Of a stretch of DNA of 34,719 bases, positions 8,572-18,090 are shown in pieces. Source of the stretch: a bacterium (lineage in GTDB: Bacteria > Joyebacterota > Joyebacteria > Joyebacterales > Joyebacteraceae); the NCBI GenBank assembly GCA_025782395.1, contig JALGZD010000148.1, forward strand, positions 1-34,719. The letters run 5' to 3'. How positions within the stretch are numbered: position 1 is the stretch's first letter; the number at the start of each line of letters is the position of its first letter. The notes beneath the pieces were generated by a model, which saw nothing but the letters and a program-made list of their open reading frames with translations, was not told the origin of the DNA and searched no databases. A program made the translations under genes and the position numbers.

Positions 8572-8635
8572 CGTAGTTCCACCCTTGCTCGTTTGAGTTT
8601 GGATTCTGCTTCAGACCGACTGCCCACCGCCGATC

Positions 8636-8824
8636 CTACTCATCCAGCTCCTCCACATGCAGAAGATGCAGCACCTTGGTGATCATCCCTCGCACCTGAG
8701 GAGTGTCATTCAGCACGACCTCCTGGTGCATGCGCCTGATCCCGAGTGCCCGGATTGTCTTCTTCTGTTTCACACCACGCCCGATGGCGCTCTTGATCTG
8801 GCGGATCTTCACCCTACGCGGCAC
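8636..8824 (-). CDS. rpmD: 50S ribosomal protein L30
   Basis: A 62-residue L30. [12 protein letters not shown] is the family signature and [20 protein letters not shown] the second half. The GTG start at 8822-8824 lies inside the end of rpsE, giving an 11-base overlap, and has GGGGG six bases upstream. A second GTG at 8810-8812, one base after the rpsE stop, would give a 58-residue protein but has a weaker binding site. Overlap predicts coupled translation with S5. Confidence 0.95.
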   Translation of the reverse strand: MPRRVKIRQIKSAIGRGVKQKKTIRALGIRRMHQEVVLNDTPQVRGMITKVLHLLHVEELDE

Positions 8825-9377
8825 GGTCCGCCCCCTTGGTCGTGTCGAACATCTCCATGACGCTCAGCCCTCTTTCCTTCGCAACATCTGCGGCTGAACG
8901 CATCTCCTTCAAGGCCTCCATGGTGGCTTTGACGACATTGTGCGGAGTGTTGGAGCCCAGCGACTTGGCCAGCACATCCTTCACCCCCGCACACTCCATG
9001 ACCGCGCGCACCTTGCCGCCGGCCACAATTCCGGTGCCTGGACTCGCCGGCTTCACAAGAACCCTGCCGGCTCCGAATCTGCCGAGCACCTCAAACGGGA
9101 CGGTCGGGCCGATCATTGCCACCGTGATCATGTTCTTCTTCGCGACTTCTGTGCCCTTGCGGATCGACTCGGCGACATCGTTGGCCTTGCCGAGCCCGAT
9201 ACCGACCTTCCCCTTGCCGTCACCCACGGCCACCAGAGCGTTGAAACCAAACCTCCGACCACCCTTCACGACCTTGGCGACACGATTGATGTGGATGACG
9301 CGCTCTTCGAACTCAGGAACCCTGGAATCACGAGCGCGATCCCGGCCCCCCCTGCCTCGCGGCTGTCTCATAGCCAT
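8814..9377 (-). CDS. rpsE: 30S ribosomal protein S5
   Basis: S5 lies at the back of the small subunit near the mRNA entry and affects decoding fidelity. The 187 residues have an Arg/Gly-rich N-terminal arm (about 1-22), the S5 dsRNA-binding-like domain ([20 protein letters not shown] onward), and the C-terminal domain with [19 protein letters not shown] and [16 protein letters not shown]. The length is slightly above the E. coli value because of the N-terminal arm and an extended tail. ATG start with GGGAG upstream. The tail overlaps the rpmD start. Confidence 0.98.
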   Translation of the reverse strand: MAMRQPRGRGGRDRARDSRVPEFEERVIHINRVAKVVKGGRRFGFNALVAVGDGKGKVGIGLGKANDVAESIRKGTEVAKKNMITVAMIGPTVPFEVLGRFGAGRVLVKPASPGTGIVAGGKVRAVMECAGVKDVLAKSLGSNTPHNVVKATMEALKEMRSAADVAKERGLSVMEMFDTTKGADRAA

Positions 9378-9409
9378 CGAACGTATACTCCCTCCCGAGG
9401 ACGACCCGG

Positions 9410-9787
9410 CTAGAATTCCAATCCGCCCTCACGCGCTGCGTCCGCCAGTGCCTGGACACGGCCGTGGTACAGGTAGCCGCCCCTGTCGAAACAGACCAGC
9501 TTGATTCCCTTGTCGAGGGCTCTGCGTGCCAGAATGGTACCGACGACCTTGCTCTCTTCAGTACGCGTGTGATGGCCGCTGCCCAGCGCCTTCCTTACAT
9601 CCTCACACAGCGTTGACGCCTCCACGAGCGTTACACCCTTCGTGTCATCAATGAGCTGGGCGTACGTGTGCTTCAGACTCCTGAACACGCTCAGCCTGGG
9701 GCGGGACGTCACACCAGTCACTCGCTTACGAATGCTGCGCCTCCGCCGGGCTCTGCCTACGCTTCTTGCGTTTGTCCTACCCTTCAT
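9410..9787 (-). CDS. rplR: 50S ribosomal protein L18
   Basis: L18 binds 5S rRNA with L5 in the central protuberance. The 125 residues contain [20 protein letters not shown], the [20 protein letters not shown] strand, [20 protein letters not shown] and [15 protein letters not shown] at the end, all typical. ATG start. It lies between rplF (42-base gap) and rpsE (32-base gap). Confidence 0.98.
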   Translation of the reverse strand: MKGRTNARSVGRARRRRSIRKRVTGVTSRPRLSVFRSLKHTYAQLIDDTKGVTLVEASTLCEDVRKALGSGHHTRTEESKVVGTILARRALDKGIKLVCFDRGGYLYHGRVQALADAAREGGLEF

Positions 9788-9829
9788 TGCTTCTCACCAG
9801 CCCTATCGTGGTCTCAAGACCAATGTGGT

Positions 9830-10378
9830 CTATGCTCCTGTTGATACCGCCAGCTTACCCGCCTTCCGCTTCACTTGCTCGTCGTGGTACCTGATGCCCT
9901 TGCCCTTGTAGGGCTCCGGTGGGCGGAATGCCCTGATATCGGCTGCCGCCTGACCAACGAGCTGCTTGTCGATGCCCTTTACCACGATCCGAGTCGACGC
10001 GGGAACCTCAATCTCAATCCCTGCCGGCGGCGCGAACTCGCACAGGTGCGAGAACCCCAGTTTCAGAACCAGCCTCTTCCCCTTCATTTCGGCGCTGTAT
10101 CCCACGCCGATGATATCCAGGTTCTTGACGAATCCAGCGGAGACTCCGGTCACCATGTTTGCGATTCTTGCGCGGATGGTCCCGTGCAAGGCTCGCGCCT
10201 CTTTCATATCAGAGAGGCGCCCGACGGTTACTGTGCTGCCGTCGACGCTCACCTTGATCGAGTCAGGCACATCCAGACCCAGTTCTCCCTTGGGTCCCTT
10301 CGCCTTGACCTCCCCATCGCCCACGGTTACCGTCACCCCGGCTGGGATCTTTATGGGTGACTTGCCTACTCTCGACAT
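9830..10378 (-). CDS. rplF: 50S ribosomal protein L6
   Basis: L6 sits at the base of the stalk near the sarcin-ricin loop. At 182 residues it has the two tandem domains: MSRVGKSPIKIPAGVTVTV opens the first, and FSHLCEFAPPAGIEIEVPAS through GIDKQLVGQAAADIRAFRPP the second. The family-typical PEPYKGKGIRYHDEQVKRKA is close to the end. ATG start. Confidence 0.98.
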   Translation of the reverse strand: MSRVGKSPIKIPAGVTVTVGDGEVKAKGPKGELGLDVPDSIKVSVDGSTVTVGRLSDMKEARALHGTIRARIANMVTGVSAGFVKNLDIIGVGYSAEMKGKRLVLKLGFSHLCEFAPPAGIEIEVPASTRIVVKGIDKQLVGQAAADIRAFRPPEPYKGKGIRYHDEQVKRKAGKLAVSTGA

Positions 10379-10439
10379 CCAGATTCTCCTTGCTTCGCGA
10401 GATGCCCATCCGGGTCGATCGCGCTGCCGTCTCCGACGA

Positions 10440-10835
10440 CTACCAGACTGTGCAAAGCAGCTCGCCCCCGACGTGCTCTCTACGGGACTCTCTGCTCGTC
10501 AGGATCCCCTTGGGGGTCGAGATGATAGCGGTCCCGAAGTTGCTTCTCACTCGCGGGATTTCGTCAGCACCCACATAGCGCCTGAGTCCGGGCTTCGAGA
10601 CCCGCTTGATCTCACTGATAATGCTCCTGCCCTCCGGCGTGTACTTCAGATAGATCCTCAGGGTACCCTGCGGTCCCTCTTCCCTCACCTTCAGGTCCTT
10701 GATGAACTTCTCTCTCAGAAGCGCCTCCGCAATCGCGATCTTGAACTTCGATGATGGGATGTCGACGCTTCTCTTGCTTGCTCTGCATGCGTTCCGTACG
10801 CGCGTCAGCATGTCGGCGACCGGATCGGTCATCAT
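10440..10835 (-). CDS. rpsH: 30S ribosomal protein S8
   Basis: S8 is a primary binder of 16S rRNA helix 21 and in E. coli represses the spc operon. The 131 residues start MMTDPVADMLTRVRNA and hold GTLRIYLKYTPEGRSIISEI, RRYVGADEIPRV and the C-terminal GTAIISTPKGILTSRESR, as expected. Two adjacent ATG codons are possible starts, with GGGGAG upstream. An unusually long 167-base spacer separates it from rpsN. Confidence 0.98.
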   Translation of the reverse strand: MMTDPVADMLTRVRNACRASKRSVDIPSSKFKIAIAEALLREKFIKDLKVREEGPQGTLRIYLKYTPEGRSIISEIKRVSKPGLRRYVGADEIPRVRSNFGTAIISTPKGILTSRESRREHVGGELLCTVW

Positions 10836-11002
10836 AGTTATTCTCTCCCCGGGCCCGTCCGCGTCACCTCTCGATCCGCGATGCGACGCGCGGCAGCCCT
10901 TCAGTCCGTTCTCTCTCGTTTCGGATGCTCAAGCACCGCCGGTCGGCTCGTCGGCTGCTACACCAGCTCATCTGCAAGCCCACCAAACGGTCTGCGAACG
11001 AC
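10836..11002 (-). other. Long spacer between rpsN and rpsH with a candidate stem
   Basis: At 167 bases this is the longest gene-free stretch in the window. CGCGTC at 10860-10865 pairs with GACGCG at 10885-10890 across 19 bases, just upstream of the rpsH binding site. A 35-codon Arg-rich frame on the minus strand looks like chance. I do not recognise the internal-loop core of a known S8 binding site. Confidence 0.4.
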
Positions 11003-11188
11003 TCACCAGCTCGACTTCACCACTCCCGGAATCTCCCCGTTCAGAGCGAGCTCCCGGAAACAGATACGGCAGAGCCCGAAGTCACGCATGTACGCACGGG
11101 ACCGGCCACACCTGTGGCAGCGGTTGTAGGCGCGCACCTTGAACTTCGGTGCTTTCTTTTGTTTCTCAACCAGGCACTTCTTTGCCAC
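11003..11188 (-). CDS. rpsN: 30S ribosomal protein S14, zinc-binding (type Z)
   Basis: The 61-residue short form of S14, which sits in the small-subunit head. Cys24, Cys27, Cys40 and Cys43 (CHRCGR and CRICFRE) form the zinc site that defines type Z, as opposed to the longer zinc-free form of E. coli. [11 protein letters not shown] and the tail [11 protein letters not shown] are diagnostic. GTG start with AGGGG six bases upstream. It lies 19 bases after rplE. Confidence 0.98.
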   Translation of the reverse strand: MAKKCLVEKQKKAPKFKVRAYNRCHRCGRSRAYMRDFGLCRICFRELALNGEIPGVVKSSW

Positions 11189-11207
11189 TTCACACCCCTT
11201 TGCAGCA

Positions 11208-11747
11208 CTACCGCACGAACGGCACGTTCATAAGCTTCAGAAGCTCGTGGGCTTCCTCGTCCGTATCCGCGGTGGTCACAATCGTGATGTCCATACCTTT
11301 CATCATACTCACACTGTCGTACTCGATCTCAGGAAAGACGACGTGCTCCTCAAGACCGAATGAATAGTTGCCACGACCATCAAAGGAATCCGCAGGCAGA
11401 CCGCGGAAGTCACGGATTCGCGGCACGGCAATCGTGACCAGCCTGTCGAAGAACTCATACATACGAGCTCCTCGCAGCGTCACCTTGCAGCCGATCGGTG
11501 TGCCCGCTCTGAGCTTGAAATTCGCGATCGACTTCTTCGCCCTCGTCAGCTTGGGCTTCTGCCCGGTGATGGATGCGAGTTCCTTCATCGCACTGTCGAG
11601 GATCTTGATGTCGTCCTTGGCCTCAGACAGCCCCATGTTCACCACGATCTTGGACATGCGGGGCACCATCATCCGATTCGCATAGTTGAAACGCTTCACC
11701 AGCGCTTCCACTACTTCACTCCGATACTTCTCATCGAAACGTGTCAT
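11208..11747 (-). CDS. rplE: 50S ribosomal protein L5
   Basis: L5 binds 5S rRNA and contacts P-site tRNA. Starting at ATG 11745-11747 ([20 protein letters not shown]) it has 179 residues, the family length, with GGAG eight bases upstream. An in-frame GTG at 11793-11795, just after the rplX stop, would add 16 residues with no family match. Conserved parts are [49 protein letters not shown] and the end [16 protein letters not shown]. Confidence 0.96.
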   Translation of the reverse strand: MTRFDEKYRSEVVEALVKRFNYANRMMVPRMSKIVVNMGLSEAKDDIKILDSAMKELASITGQKPKLTRAKKSIANFKLRAGTPIGCKVTLRGARMYEFFDRLVTIAVPRIRDFRGLPADSFDGRGNYSFGLEEHVVFPEIEYDSVSMMKGMDITIVTTADTDEEAHELLKLMNVPFVR

Positions 11748-11797
11748 CGCTCTGACTCCGGTATCCTTCCCCAACCAGCCGGGTAGCACTTCCACCC

Positions 11798-12115
11798 CTA
11801 TCTCCGTTCGATCATCTCACCGCACTGCGTACAGACCCGGGTCTTGCTGCAATCGGCCAGGATCTTCGTCCTGATCCGTACACCCTTGTTGCATTTCGAA
11901 CAGACAAGCTTGACGTTGGAGACGTGGATCGGGGCTTCCTTCTCGATAATGCCGCCCTGATCGCCCTGACTCCGCGGCCTCGTATGCCTGTGGATGAAGT
12001 TCACGCCCTCCACGACGATGCGGTCCGATTTCGGGAGCACCCTGAGAACTTTGCCCCGCTTGCCGCGGTCGTTGCCGGCGATAACCTCAACTGTGTCGTT
12101 CTTTGCTATCAGCAT
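11798..12115 (-). CDS. rplX: 50S ribosomal protein L24
   Basis: L24 starts large-subunit assembly and lies near the exit tunnel. A KOW motif is visible in [20 protein letters not shown]. Starting at the second ATG (12113-12115) the protein begins [14 protein letters not shown] as the family does and has GAGGG six bases upstream; the first ATG at 12119-12121 abuts the binding site and is less likely. The C-terminal half keeps two pairs, CSKC and CTQC, probably a zinc ribbon, found in many but not all bacteria. 105 residues. Confidence 0.95.
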   Translation of the reverse strand: MLIAKNDTVEVIAGNDRGKRGKVLRVLPKSDRIVVEGVNFIHRHTRPRSQGDQGGIIEKEAPIHVSNVKLVCSKCNKGVRIRTKILADCSKTRVCTQCGEMIERR

Positions 12116-12155
12116 CCTCATCCCTCGATCATGACGATCCCACTAGGACGTCGGC

Positions 12156-12524
12156 CTAGAGGACCTCAGGCGCGAGCGCGACGATCTTCATGAACTTCTT
12201 CTCACGAAGCTCCCGCGCAACCGGCCCGAATATGCGTGTGCCGACAGGCTCATTCTGAACACTGACGATCACGGCAGCGTTGTCGTCGAACCGGATGTAG
12301 GACCCGTCCTTGCGTCCCACCTCTTTCCTGGTCCTGACGATGACTGCCCTCACGATATCCTTCTTCTTCACGTTTCCGCCTGGTATCGCGGACCTCACGC
12401 TGGCGATGACAATGTCGCCCACTCGAGCGTACTTCCTTCTGGAGCCACCCAGCACTTTGAAACACCGTACTTCCTTGGCTCCTGAATTATCCGCCACCTT
12501 GAGTTTTGTGTATTCCTGGATCAT
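12156..12524 (-). CDS. rplN: 50S ribosomal protein L14
   Basis: L14 lies at the subunit interface and forms bridge B8. The 122 residues are standard: [20 protein letters not shown], then [20 protein letters not shown], the [20 protein letters not shown] segment and [20 protein letters not shown] at the end. ATG start. First gene of the spc group; it follows rpsQ by 32 bases with no visible promoter between. Confidence 0.98.
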   Translation of the reverse strand: MIQEYTKLKVADNSGAKEVRCFKVLGGSRRKYARVGDIVIASVRSAIPGGNVKKKDIVRAVIVRTRKEVGRKDGSYIRFDDNAAVIVSVQNEPVGTRIFGPVARELREKKFMKIVALAPEVL

Positions 12525-12556
12525 AGCTCTGCCTCTTCCCAGGCAAGGGTCGCCGG

Positions 12557-12823
12557 TTATTCAGCCCGCTTGACTATTTCCGCCAGACGCCACCGCTTGT
12601 CCTTGCTGAGCGGCCGGGTCTCAACGATCCGGACGACATCACCGGTCCGACTCTCGTTCTGTTCATCGTGCACCTTGTACTTGGCCGTACGCTTTATGAA
12701 GCGGCCATAGAGAGGGTGCTTAACAAGTCTGGTCACCGCAACAACAACGGTTTTCTCCATCTTGTCGCTGACTACCTCGCCGATTCTCGCCTTGCGTCGA
12801 CCCCTCGTCTCAGTCGAGGACAT
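12557..12823 (-). CDS. rpsQ: 30S ribosomal protein S17
   Basis: S17 is an OB-fold primary 16S rRNA binder. From ATG 12821-12823 it has 88 residues. [20 protein letters not shown] and [20 protein letters not shown] are the family core, with [20 protein letters not shown] following. An upstream in-frame start would add 17 residues with no family counterpart. GGGAG is close upstream. Last gene of the S10 group. Confidence 0.96.
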   Translation of the reverse strand: MSSTETRGRRKARIGEVVSDKMEKTVVVAVTRLVKHPLYGRFIKRTAKYKVHDEQNESRTGDVVRIVETRPLSKDKRWRLAEIVKRAE

Positions 12824-12891
12824 ACTCTCCCACTCCGTTCTCAGATTCCGGCGCTGCGCCAAGTCCACGCGCACCTGTGATCCTGTTCGGT

Positions 12892-13122
12892 CTATTCAGC
12901 CTGTTCGGCACCGTCGCCGACGGGCCCTTCTCCGGACGTCTCGCGCTCCTTCAGAAGGGTCGTAAGCCGCGCGACATCCTTCCGTACCTCACGAATCCTG
13001 AGCGGATTGCTCAACTGACCGGTCTTCTGCTGGAACTTCAGGTTAAAGAGCTCTTCCCCGGCTTCGCGCAAGCGCTGCTCCAGCTCTGCCTGGGTCAGAC
13101 TCCTCAGTTTTCTTGCCTTCAC
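12892..13122 (-). CDS. rpmC: 50S ribosomal protein L29
   Basis: L29 is a two-helix protein at the exit-tunnel rim and contacts L23 and the signal recognition particle. [20 protein letters not shown] and the motif [19 protein letters not shown] are diagnostic. At 76 residues it is a little longer than most (about 63-70) owing to an acidic Gly/Glu tail. GTG start with AGGAG eight bases upstream, 18 bases after rplP. Confidence 0.97.
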   Translation of the reverse strand: MKARKLRSLTQAELEQRLREAGEELFNLKFQQKTGQLSNPLRIREVRKDVARLTTLLKERETSGEGPVGDGAEQAE

Positions 13123-13140
13123 AACCGTCGCTCCTGATTC

Positions 13141-13551
13141 CTAGACTTCCCTGATTGTGAACTTCACCTTCAGGGGTAGCTTGTGGCTGGCCAGCGCCAA
13201 GCACTCACGCGCCAGCGCCTCGTCCACACCCTCGAGTTCGCAAATGATGCGACCCGGCTTCACGACGGCGACCCAATGATCGAACGCGCCCTTGCCCTTG
13301 CCCATCCTGGTCTCCGCCGGCTTCTTCGTGACCGGCTTGTCGGGAAAGACCCTGAACCAGAGCTTGCCCTGACGCTTCATGTGCCTCGTGATTGCGATAC
13401 GCGCCGCCTCGATCTGCCTGGATGTGATCCACCCCGCTTCGAGAGCCCTCAGACCGTACTCGCCGAAGTCGATCGATGTCGCACCCTTCGACATGCCGGT
13501 GTTGCGGCCCTTCTGCTGCTTTCGGTACTTGGTTCTCTTAGGCTCGAGCAT
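13141..13551 (-). CDS. rplP: 50S ribosomal protein L16
   Basis: L16 organises the A-site tRNA corridor of the large subunit. The 136 residues begin [20 protein letters not shown] and contain [23 protein letters not shown]-like basic segments, the [20 protein letters not shown] motif and the conserved tail [18 protein letters not shown]. The arginine hydroxylated in E. coli falls in this loop, but the modification cannot be judged from DNA. ATG start. Confidence 0.98.
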   Translation of the reverse strand: MLEPKRTKYRKQQKGRNTGMSKGATSIDFGEYGLRALEAGWITSRQIEAARIAITRHMKRQGKLWFRVFPDKPVTKKPAETRMGKGKGAFDHWVAVVKPGRIICELEGVDEALARECLALASHKLPLKVKFTIREV

Positions 13552-13577
13552 GACTGTGATCCTCGGTGTACTTCAAC

Positions 13578-14411
13578 CTACTCCTTGTTACCGGCACCGG
13601 CTTTGGCCGCAGGGGCTCCGGACTTGCCGTGGGAGGCGGGCCTGCTGCGCCGCCCTCGGGAATCTCCGCGACTCCGCGTATCCCGTCCCGACCTGCCACT
13701 CCCGCTTTGATCCTTCCGACCCCCGCGATACGGCTTCCTGCCGTCGCGATCCCGGGCTTCAGCCTGCGTCTCTTCCTCAACCTGGTTGCCGAGCTTCTCA
13801 CCCTTGAATATCCAGACCTTCACACCAACCGTGCCGTGCGAGGTCTTCGCGGTAGACCTGGCGAAATCGATATCTGCGCGCAGCGTGTGCAGCGGTACCC
13901 GCCCTTCGCGGTGCTCCATAACGCGCGCCATCTCGGCGCCACCCAGTCTCCCCGCGCATCTGATCTTGATGCCCTTGGCTCCGAGCCGCATTGCCGACTC
14001 CGACGCCTTTCGCATCGCGCGCCTGTATCCCATTCTCTGCTCCAGCTGCCTGCCGATGTGCTCGGCAACAAGCTGGGCGTCGAGCTCAATCCGCTTGACC
14101 TCAAGGATGTTGATCTTGATCTCCTTGCCGGTCAGATGCTCGAGCTCCTTGCTCAACCTCTCGACCTCGATACCCTTCCGCCCGATCACGATCCCCGGCC
14201 GCGCCGTTCTGACATTCACTACGACTTTCTCAGCCTTGCGCTCGATGACCACGTCGGAAATACCTGCACGGGAGAGTTTCATCCCGACGTATTTCCGGAT
14301 GGTCAAGTCCTCTTTGAGAAGCTCTGCGTAGTTCTTCTTGGCGAACCAACGGGACTTCCAGGTCCTGTTGATGCCGAGCCTCATGCCGACTGGATGTACC
14401 TTCTGACCCAC
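13578..14411 (-). CDS. rpsC: 30S ribosomal protein S3 with Arg/Gly/Ser tail
   Basis: S3 lines the mRNA entry channel and shares helicase activity with S4 and S5. The KH type-II domain has GRKG at 77-80. The C-terminal domain includes [13 protein letters not shown]-like sequence ([20 protein letters not shown]) and ends near VKVWIFKGE (197-205). The remaining 67 residues (211-277) are low in complexity, rich in Arg, Gly, Ser and Asp, and make the protein about 45 residues longer than that of E. coli. GTG start with GGAGG seven bases upstream. Confidence 0.97.
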   Translation of the reverse strand: MGQKVHPVGMRLGINRTWKSRWFAKKNYAELLKEDLTIRKYVGMKLSRAGISDVVIERKAEKVVVNVRTARPGIVIGRKGIEVERLSKELEHLTGKEIKINILEVKRIELDAQLVAEHIGRQLEQRMGYRRAMRKASESAMRLGAKGIKIRCAGRLGGAEMARVMEHREGRVPLHTLRADIDFARSTAKTSHGTVGVKVWIFKGEKLGNQVEEETQAEARDRDGRKPYRGGRKDQSGSGRSGRDTRSRGDSRGRRSRPASHGKSGAPAAKAGAGNKE

Positions 14412-14426
14412 TCTCGTTCCTCCGGC

Positions 14427-14786
14427 TTACGCCTTCTTCTCGTTCTTTGCACCCACCACGATCGTAATGTGGCTCGTTCTCTTCCGGATCATCGTCGCCC
14501 TGCCCATGGCGCGTGGCCTGAATCTCTTCATCGTGGGACCTTCATCAACGAAGGCCGCCTTGACAAACAGGTCAGACGCTTCCAGATGCGCGCCTTCCTT
14601 CGTGTTGTTGAAGACGTTCGCCACCGCCGACCTCAGCACCTTTTCCACCGGCACTCTGGCGGCGCGCTTCAGGAACTGAAGCGTATGCAACGACTCCTCA
14701 ACGCCTTTGCCCCGGATGAGGTCGACAACCAAGCGTACCTTCCGTGGGGCCATGCGTACGTGCATTGCTCTAGCGCGTGCTTCCAT
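14427..14786 (-). CDS. rplV: 50S ribosomal protein L22
   Basis: L22 has a long beta-hairpin that narrows the nascent-peptide tunnel, where macrolide-resistance changes map. From ATG 14784-14786 it has 119 residues and begins [20 protein letters not shown], matching family length. GGAGAG lies about ten bases upstream. Earlier in-frame starts (14816, 14831) have poor sites. The hairpin region reads [20 protein letters not shown]. Confidence 0.94.
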   Translation of the reverse strand: MEARARAMHVRMAPRKVRLVVDLIRGKGVEESLHTLQFLKRAARVPVEKVLRSAVANVFNNTKEGAHLEASDLFVKAAFVDEGPTMKRFRPRAMGRATMIRKRTSHITIVVGAKNEKKA

Positions 14787-14875
14787 CGTCCGTGCTCTCC
14801 AGCGTTGCTCAGTCATTGCCGACCGGCGCACAACTGCCTACGCCGACCGGCAACACCTGGCGCAGGTTCAGCAAT

Positions 14876-15157
14876 CTAGCGTCTTTTCGTCGTCGCTTCC
14901 CTGCTGCGATGGGACCTGAACGTCCTCGTAAAAGCAAACTCCCCGAGCTTGTGGCCGACCATGTTCTCCGTGATGTAGACCGGGATGAACTTGTTTCCGT
15001 TGTGCACGGCGATAGTGTGACCAACGAACTCCGGAGGTATCACGGAGCTTCTCGCCCAGGTCTGGACCACGCGCTTCTCACCCGTTCTGTCCAGTGAACG
15101 GATCTTCTTAAGAAGCTTCTCGTTGATGAACGGCCCCTTCTTTGTCGAACGACCCAT
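14876..15157 (-). CDS. rpsS: 30S ribosomal protein S19
   Basis: S19 lies in the small-subunit head with S13. The 93 residues hold [38 protein letters not shown] and the motif [22 protein letters not shown] start preceded by AAGGAGG. An 85-base spacer separates it from rplB; it contains a small GC-rich hairpin (15214-15225, 4-bp stem, GGGA loop on the mRNA). Confidence 0.98.
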   Translation of the reverse strand: MGRSTKKGPFINEKLLKKIRSLDRTGEKRVVQTWARSSVIPPEFVGHTIAVHNGNKFIPVYITENMVGHKLGEFAFTRTFRSHRSREATTKRR

Positions 15158-15242
15158 TGGGCTCCAGCTCCTCCTTAGAATTCCCTCTATTCCGGCAAAC
15201 GACCGCGATTCGCGCGCTCCCGCGCACTGAGACCGGCGGCGT

Positions 15243-16076
15243 CTACCTCCTCTTTTTCTTTCTTGAAGTGACGATCATGCGGTCGGACGATTTCTTCCTT
15301 CGCGTCTTCCCGCCCTTCGCCGGAACTCCCCACGGCGAGCAGGGGTGCCGTCCACCGGACGACTTCGACTCGCCACCACCCATCGGATGGTCAACCGGGT
15401 TCATCGCCACTCCGCGTACCGAAGGACGCCGGCCCAGCCACCTTGACCGCCCGGCTTTACCGAGGACGATGCTCTCGTGTTCAAGGTTGCCGACCTGCCC
15501 TATGGTCGCGTAACACTCCGCATCGACAAGCCTCACCTCACCCGAAGGAAGCCGCACGTGCGCGTACTTGCCTTCACGCGCCATGAGCTGGGCAGAGGTC
15601 CCTGCGCCACGCACAAGCCGCCCACCGGCGCCACGCCTGAGCTCGATATTGTGTATCGTCATGCCCAGAGGGATACGCCTGAGCGGAAGGGAATTGCCCG
15701 GCTTGACCTCCGCCTTCTCACCTGCGGAGATCACGTCCCCAACCGAGAGATTGTCAGGCGCCACGATGTAGCGCTTCTCCCCGTCCAGATAGTGCAGGAG
15801 CGCGATCCTCGCCGATCTGTTCGGGTCGTACTCGATCGACGCCACCTTTGCCGGCACATCGTGCTTGTTGCGCCGGAAGTCTATGATCCGATACATGCGC
15901 TTGTGTCCGCCGCCGCGGTGCCGACATGTGAGTCTGCCCTGATTGTTCCTGCCGCCCGTTCTCTTTATGGGCTCAAGAAGCGACTTCTCAGGCGTACTCT
16001 TCGTAATACCGGCAAACGAGGACACCGTCTTGTACCGGAGCGTTGGCGTGACCGGCCTGAATCTCTTGACAGCCAT
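15243..16076 (-). CDS. rplB: 50S ribosomal protein L2
   Basis: L2 is required for subunit joining and peptidyl transfer. At 277 residues it has the normal length. [20 protein letters not shown] lies in the N-terminal part and [20 protein letters not shown] in the C-terminal active loop. The loop reads DHPMGGGE rather than the DHPHGGGE of E. coli; from memory, Met here is common in Bacteroidetes and some related phyla. The tail is basic ([18 protein letters not shown]). ATG start. Confidence 0.98.
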   Translation of the reverse strand: MAVKRFRPVTPTLRYKTVSSFAGITKSTPEKSLLEPIKRTGGRNNQGRLTCRHRGGGHKRMYRIIDFRRNKHDVPAKVASIEYDPNRSARIALLHYLDGEKRYIVAPDNLSVGDVISAGEKAEVKPGNSLPLRRIPLGMTIHNIELRRGAGGRLVRGAGTSAQLMAREGKYAHVRLPSGEVRLVDAECYATIGQVGNLEHESIVLGKAGRSRWLGRRPSVRGVAMNPVDHPMGGGESKSSGGRHPCSPWGVPAKGGKTRRKKSSDRMIVTSRKKKRR

Positions 16077-16105
16077 CTTGAGTAACTCCCAACTCTCACC
16101 GTTTT

Positions 16106-16399
16106 CTACGCGTGCTCAAAGAACTCGATCGAGTCGCCTTCCTTCAGGGTCACGATCGCCTTCTTCCATCCGGCACGCCGCCCCTCGAACCGACCGAGGC
16201 GTTTGAGCTTGCCGGACACCGACATCGTTCGCACACCGAGGACCGTAACACTGAAAAGCTCCTCGACGGCCTTTCCAATCTCAATCTTGTTGGCATCACG
16301 AGCAACGACGAAGACGACCTTGTTGTGCAAGTCCCGGTCGCGTGCCGACTTCTCCGTGATCACCGGCTCCAGGATTATGCTTCTGGGATCGCGCTTCAT
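16106..16399 (-). CDS. rplW: 50S ribosomal protein L23
   Basis: L23 sits at the tunnel exit and is the docking site for trigger factor and signal recognition particle. The 97 residues contain [40 protein letters not shown] and [20 protein letters not shown], all typical. The ATG overlaps the rplD stop by four bases (ATGA), so translation is probably coupled to L4. Confidence 0.98.
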   Translation of the reverse strand: MKRDPRSIILEPVITEKSARDRDLHNKVVFVVARDANKIEIGKAVEELFSVTVLGVRTMSVSGKLKRLGRFEGRRAGWKKAIVTLKEGDSIEFFEHA

Positions 16400-17028
16400 T
16401 CTCCGAAGACCTCCTCGACTGCGCCGAGGGCGCTTTCCGTCATCACCACGATCTCAGCGTGCAGGAGATCGTACGTGTTCAGCTCCCGGGCCAATCCGAC
16501 CTTCAGATTCCTGATGTTCCGTGAGGACATGAGAACCATCTTATCGGTGTCCTTCATCACCATAAGTGTCTTCTCTCCGGTGATACCGATGCTCTTGAGG
16601 ATGTCGGCCATCTCCTTCGTGCTCACGGAAGACAGCTCGAAGTCCTCGACGATCCGGATCTCGTCCATGGCGGCCTTCGTAGAGAGGGCCGATCTGAGAG
16701 CGAGTCTCCTGATCTTCTTCGGGAGCCGCATGCCGTGATCTCGCGGCCTGGGGCCGAAGGCGAGGCCTCCACCCCGCCAGTGTGCCACGCGGCTGGATCC
16801 GATTCGGGCCCGACCGGTTCCCTTCTGACGCCACGGTTTCCGTCCGCCGCCCCGAACCTCACTTCTGGTCTTCGTCTTCACGGTGCCGCTCCGCTGATTC
16901 GCAAGATACGTGCGGACAGCTTCGTGCATGACGTGCTCGTTGGGCTCGATTCCGAAAAGGGACGCTGAGAGCGCCACCTCTTTCTTCTTCTGCCCCTCTT
17001 TGGTTACCACTGTCAGTGCTTTCGACAT
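16396..17028 (-). CDS. rplD: 50S ribosomal protein L4
   Basis: L4 extends a loop into the exit tunnel and in E. coli represses the S10 operon. From ATG 17026-17028 it has 210 residues and begins [20 protein letters not shown]. The tunnel loop [20 protein letters not shown] is intact, including the Lys/Gly positions where macrolide-resistance changes are known. [20 protein letters not shown] and [19 protein letters not shown] flank the core. An upstream in-frame start would add five residues without family support. Confidence 0.96.
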   Translation of the reverse strand: MSKALTVVTKEGQKKKEVALSASLFGIEPNEHVMHEAVRTYLANQRSGTVKTKTRSEVRGGGRKPWRQKGTGRARIGSSRVAHWRGGGLAFGPRPRDHGMRLPKKIRRLALRSALSTKAAMDEIRIVEDFELSSVSTKEMADILKSIGITGEKTLMVMKDTDKMVLMSSRNIRNLKVGLARELNTYDLLHAEIVVMTESALGAVEEVFGE

Positions 17029-17071
17029 CTTCCAACGCCTCACTCAGTGCCGGTCGTCCGTCTCCGAGAAA

Positions 17072-17704
17072 CTACTTGCCGACGTCCGACTTGCTCACCA
17101 GTACAAAGCCATTACTGCCACCGGGAACAGCGCCTCGGATCAGCAGCAGGTTCTTGTCAACATCCACGGTGACCACATCCAGATGCCGCACAGTAACGCG
17201 GCTGTTGCCCATCCGTCCCGGCAGCTTCCTCCCCTTCCAGACCCTGGCCGGCGTGGCACTCTGCCCAATCGATCCGGGACGTCTGTGATTTCTGTTGCCG
17301 TGTGTCTTGCGCCCGACCGAGAACCCGTGACGCTTGACCACGCCCTGAAAACCTCGGCCCTTCGATTTGCCTGTAACGTCCACTACGTCACCCGGCTGAA
17401 AGACGTCGACCAGGATCTCCTGCCCGACCTTGTAGTCAGCTGGGTTCTCCACTCGGAACTCCGTCAGCTTCCGGCGTGGAGCAAGCTTATGCTTGGCGAA
17501 GTGCCCGCTGTAGGGCTTGTTGGCAGCCTTCCTGCGCATCCTGTCGAAACCGAGCTGGACTGCCTCGTAGCCGTCGGTCTCTATCGTCTTGACCTGGGTT
17601 ACGACACAGGGTCCGGCCTCTATGACGGTGACGGGCACTGCCGTGCCGTCCTCGTCGAAGACGCGCGTCATGCCGAGTTTCTTTCCGATGATTCCCTTCA
17701 TCAT
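17072..17704 (-). CDS. rplC: 50S ribosomal protein L3
   Basis: L3 is an early assembly protein near the peptidyl transferase centre. MKGIIGKKLGMTRVFDEDGT opens the protein and the central loop contains GFQGVVKRHGFSVGRKTHGN and RRPGSIGQSATPARVWKGRK, which carries the Gln that is methylated in E. coli. About 209-210 residues, normal. Two adjacent ATG codons are possible starts; GGGAG is 7 bases before the second. It follows rpsJ by 51 bases. Confidence 0.98.
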   Translation of the reverse strand: MMKGIIGKKLGMTRVFDEDGTAVPVTVIEAGPCVVTQVKTIETDGYEAVQLGFDRMRRKAANKPYSGHFAKHKLAPRRKLTEFRVENPADYKVGQEILVDVFQPGDVVDVTGKSKGRGFQGVVKRHGFSVGRKTHGNRNHRRPGSIGQSATPARVWKGRKLPGRMGNSRVTVRHLDVVTVDVDKNLLLIRGAVPGGSNGFVLVSKSDVGK

Positions 17705-17755
17705 TCCTCTCCCTGCGCTACCGATGCAACCGATGTGGCCTCTTCAGGCGTACAC

Positions 17756-18067
17756 CTACTCGACCTTGATCGCGATGTCCACTCCGCCTGGAAGATCCAG
17801 ATCCATCAATGCGTCGAGGGTCTTCTGCGTCGAGTTCATGATCTCAATGAGCCGCTTGTGCGTGCGGATCTCAAACTGCTCGCGCGATTTCTTGTTGACA
17901 TGCGGCGAGCGCAGAACCGTGTAGAGTTTCCTCCTGGTCGGAAGCGGGATGGGCCCCGATATCGACGCCCCGGTCTCCCGCACGACGCGGACGATCTCCG
18001 CCGCGGACTGGTCCAGCGTGGCGTGTTCGTAGGCCATAAGGCGAATGCGAATTCTCTGGCCAGCCAC
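17756..18067 (-). CDS. rpsJ: 30S ribosomal protein S10 (NusE)
   Basis: S10 is both a head protein of the 30S subunit and, as NusE, a partner of NusB and of NusG in transcription-translation coupling. The 103 residues show [40 protein letters not shown] and [22 protein letters not shown] start with AAAGGAGG seven bases upstream, 23 bases after the tuf stop. This short gap leaves no room for a separate S10 leader of the E. coli kind. Confidence 0.98.
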   Translation of the reverse strand: MAGQRIRIRLMAYEHATLDQSAAEIVRVVRETGASISGPIPLPTRRKLYTVLRSPHVNKKSREQFEIRTHKRLIEIMNSTQKTLDALMDLDLPGGVDIAIKVE

Positions 18068-18090
18068 TACGTTCCCTCCTTTGATATCTT

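Noticed and set aside
10898-11005. Small 35-codon Arg-rich gene between rpsN and rpsH
   Set aside because: No binding site of note, no family, and composition typical of random frames in GC-rich DNA.
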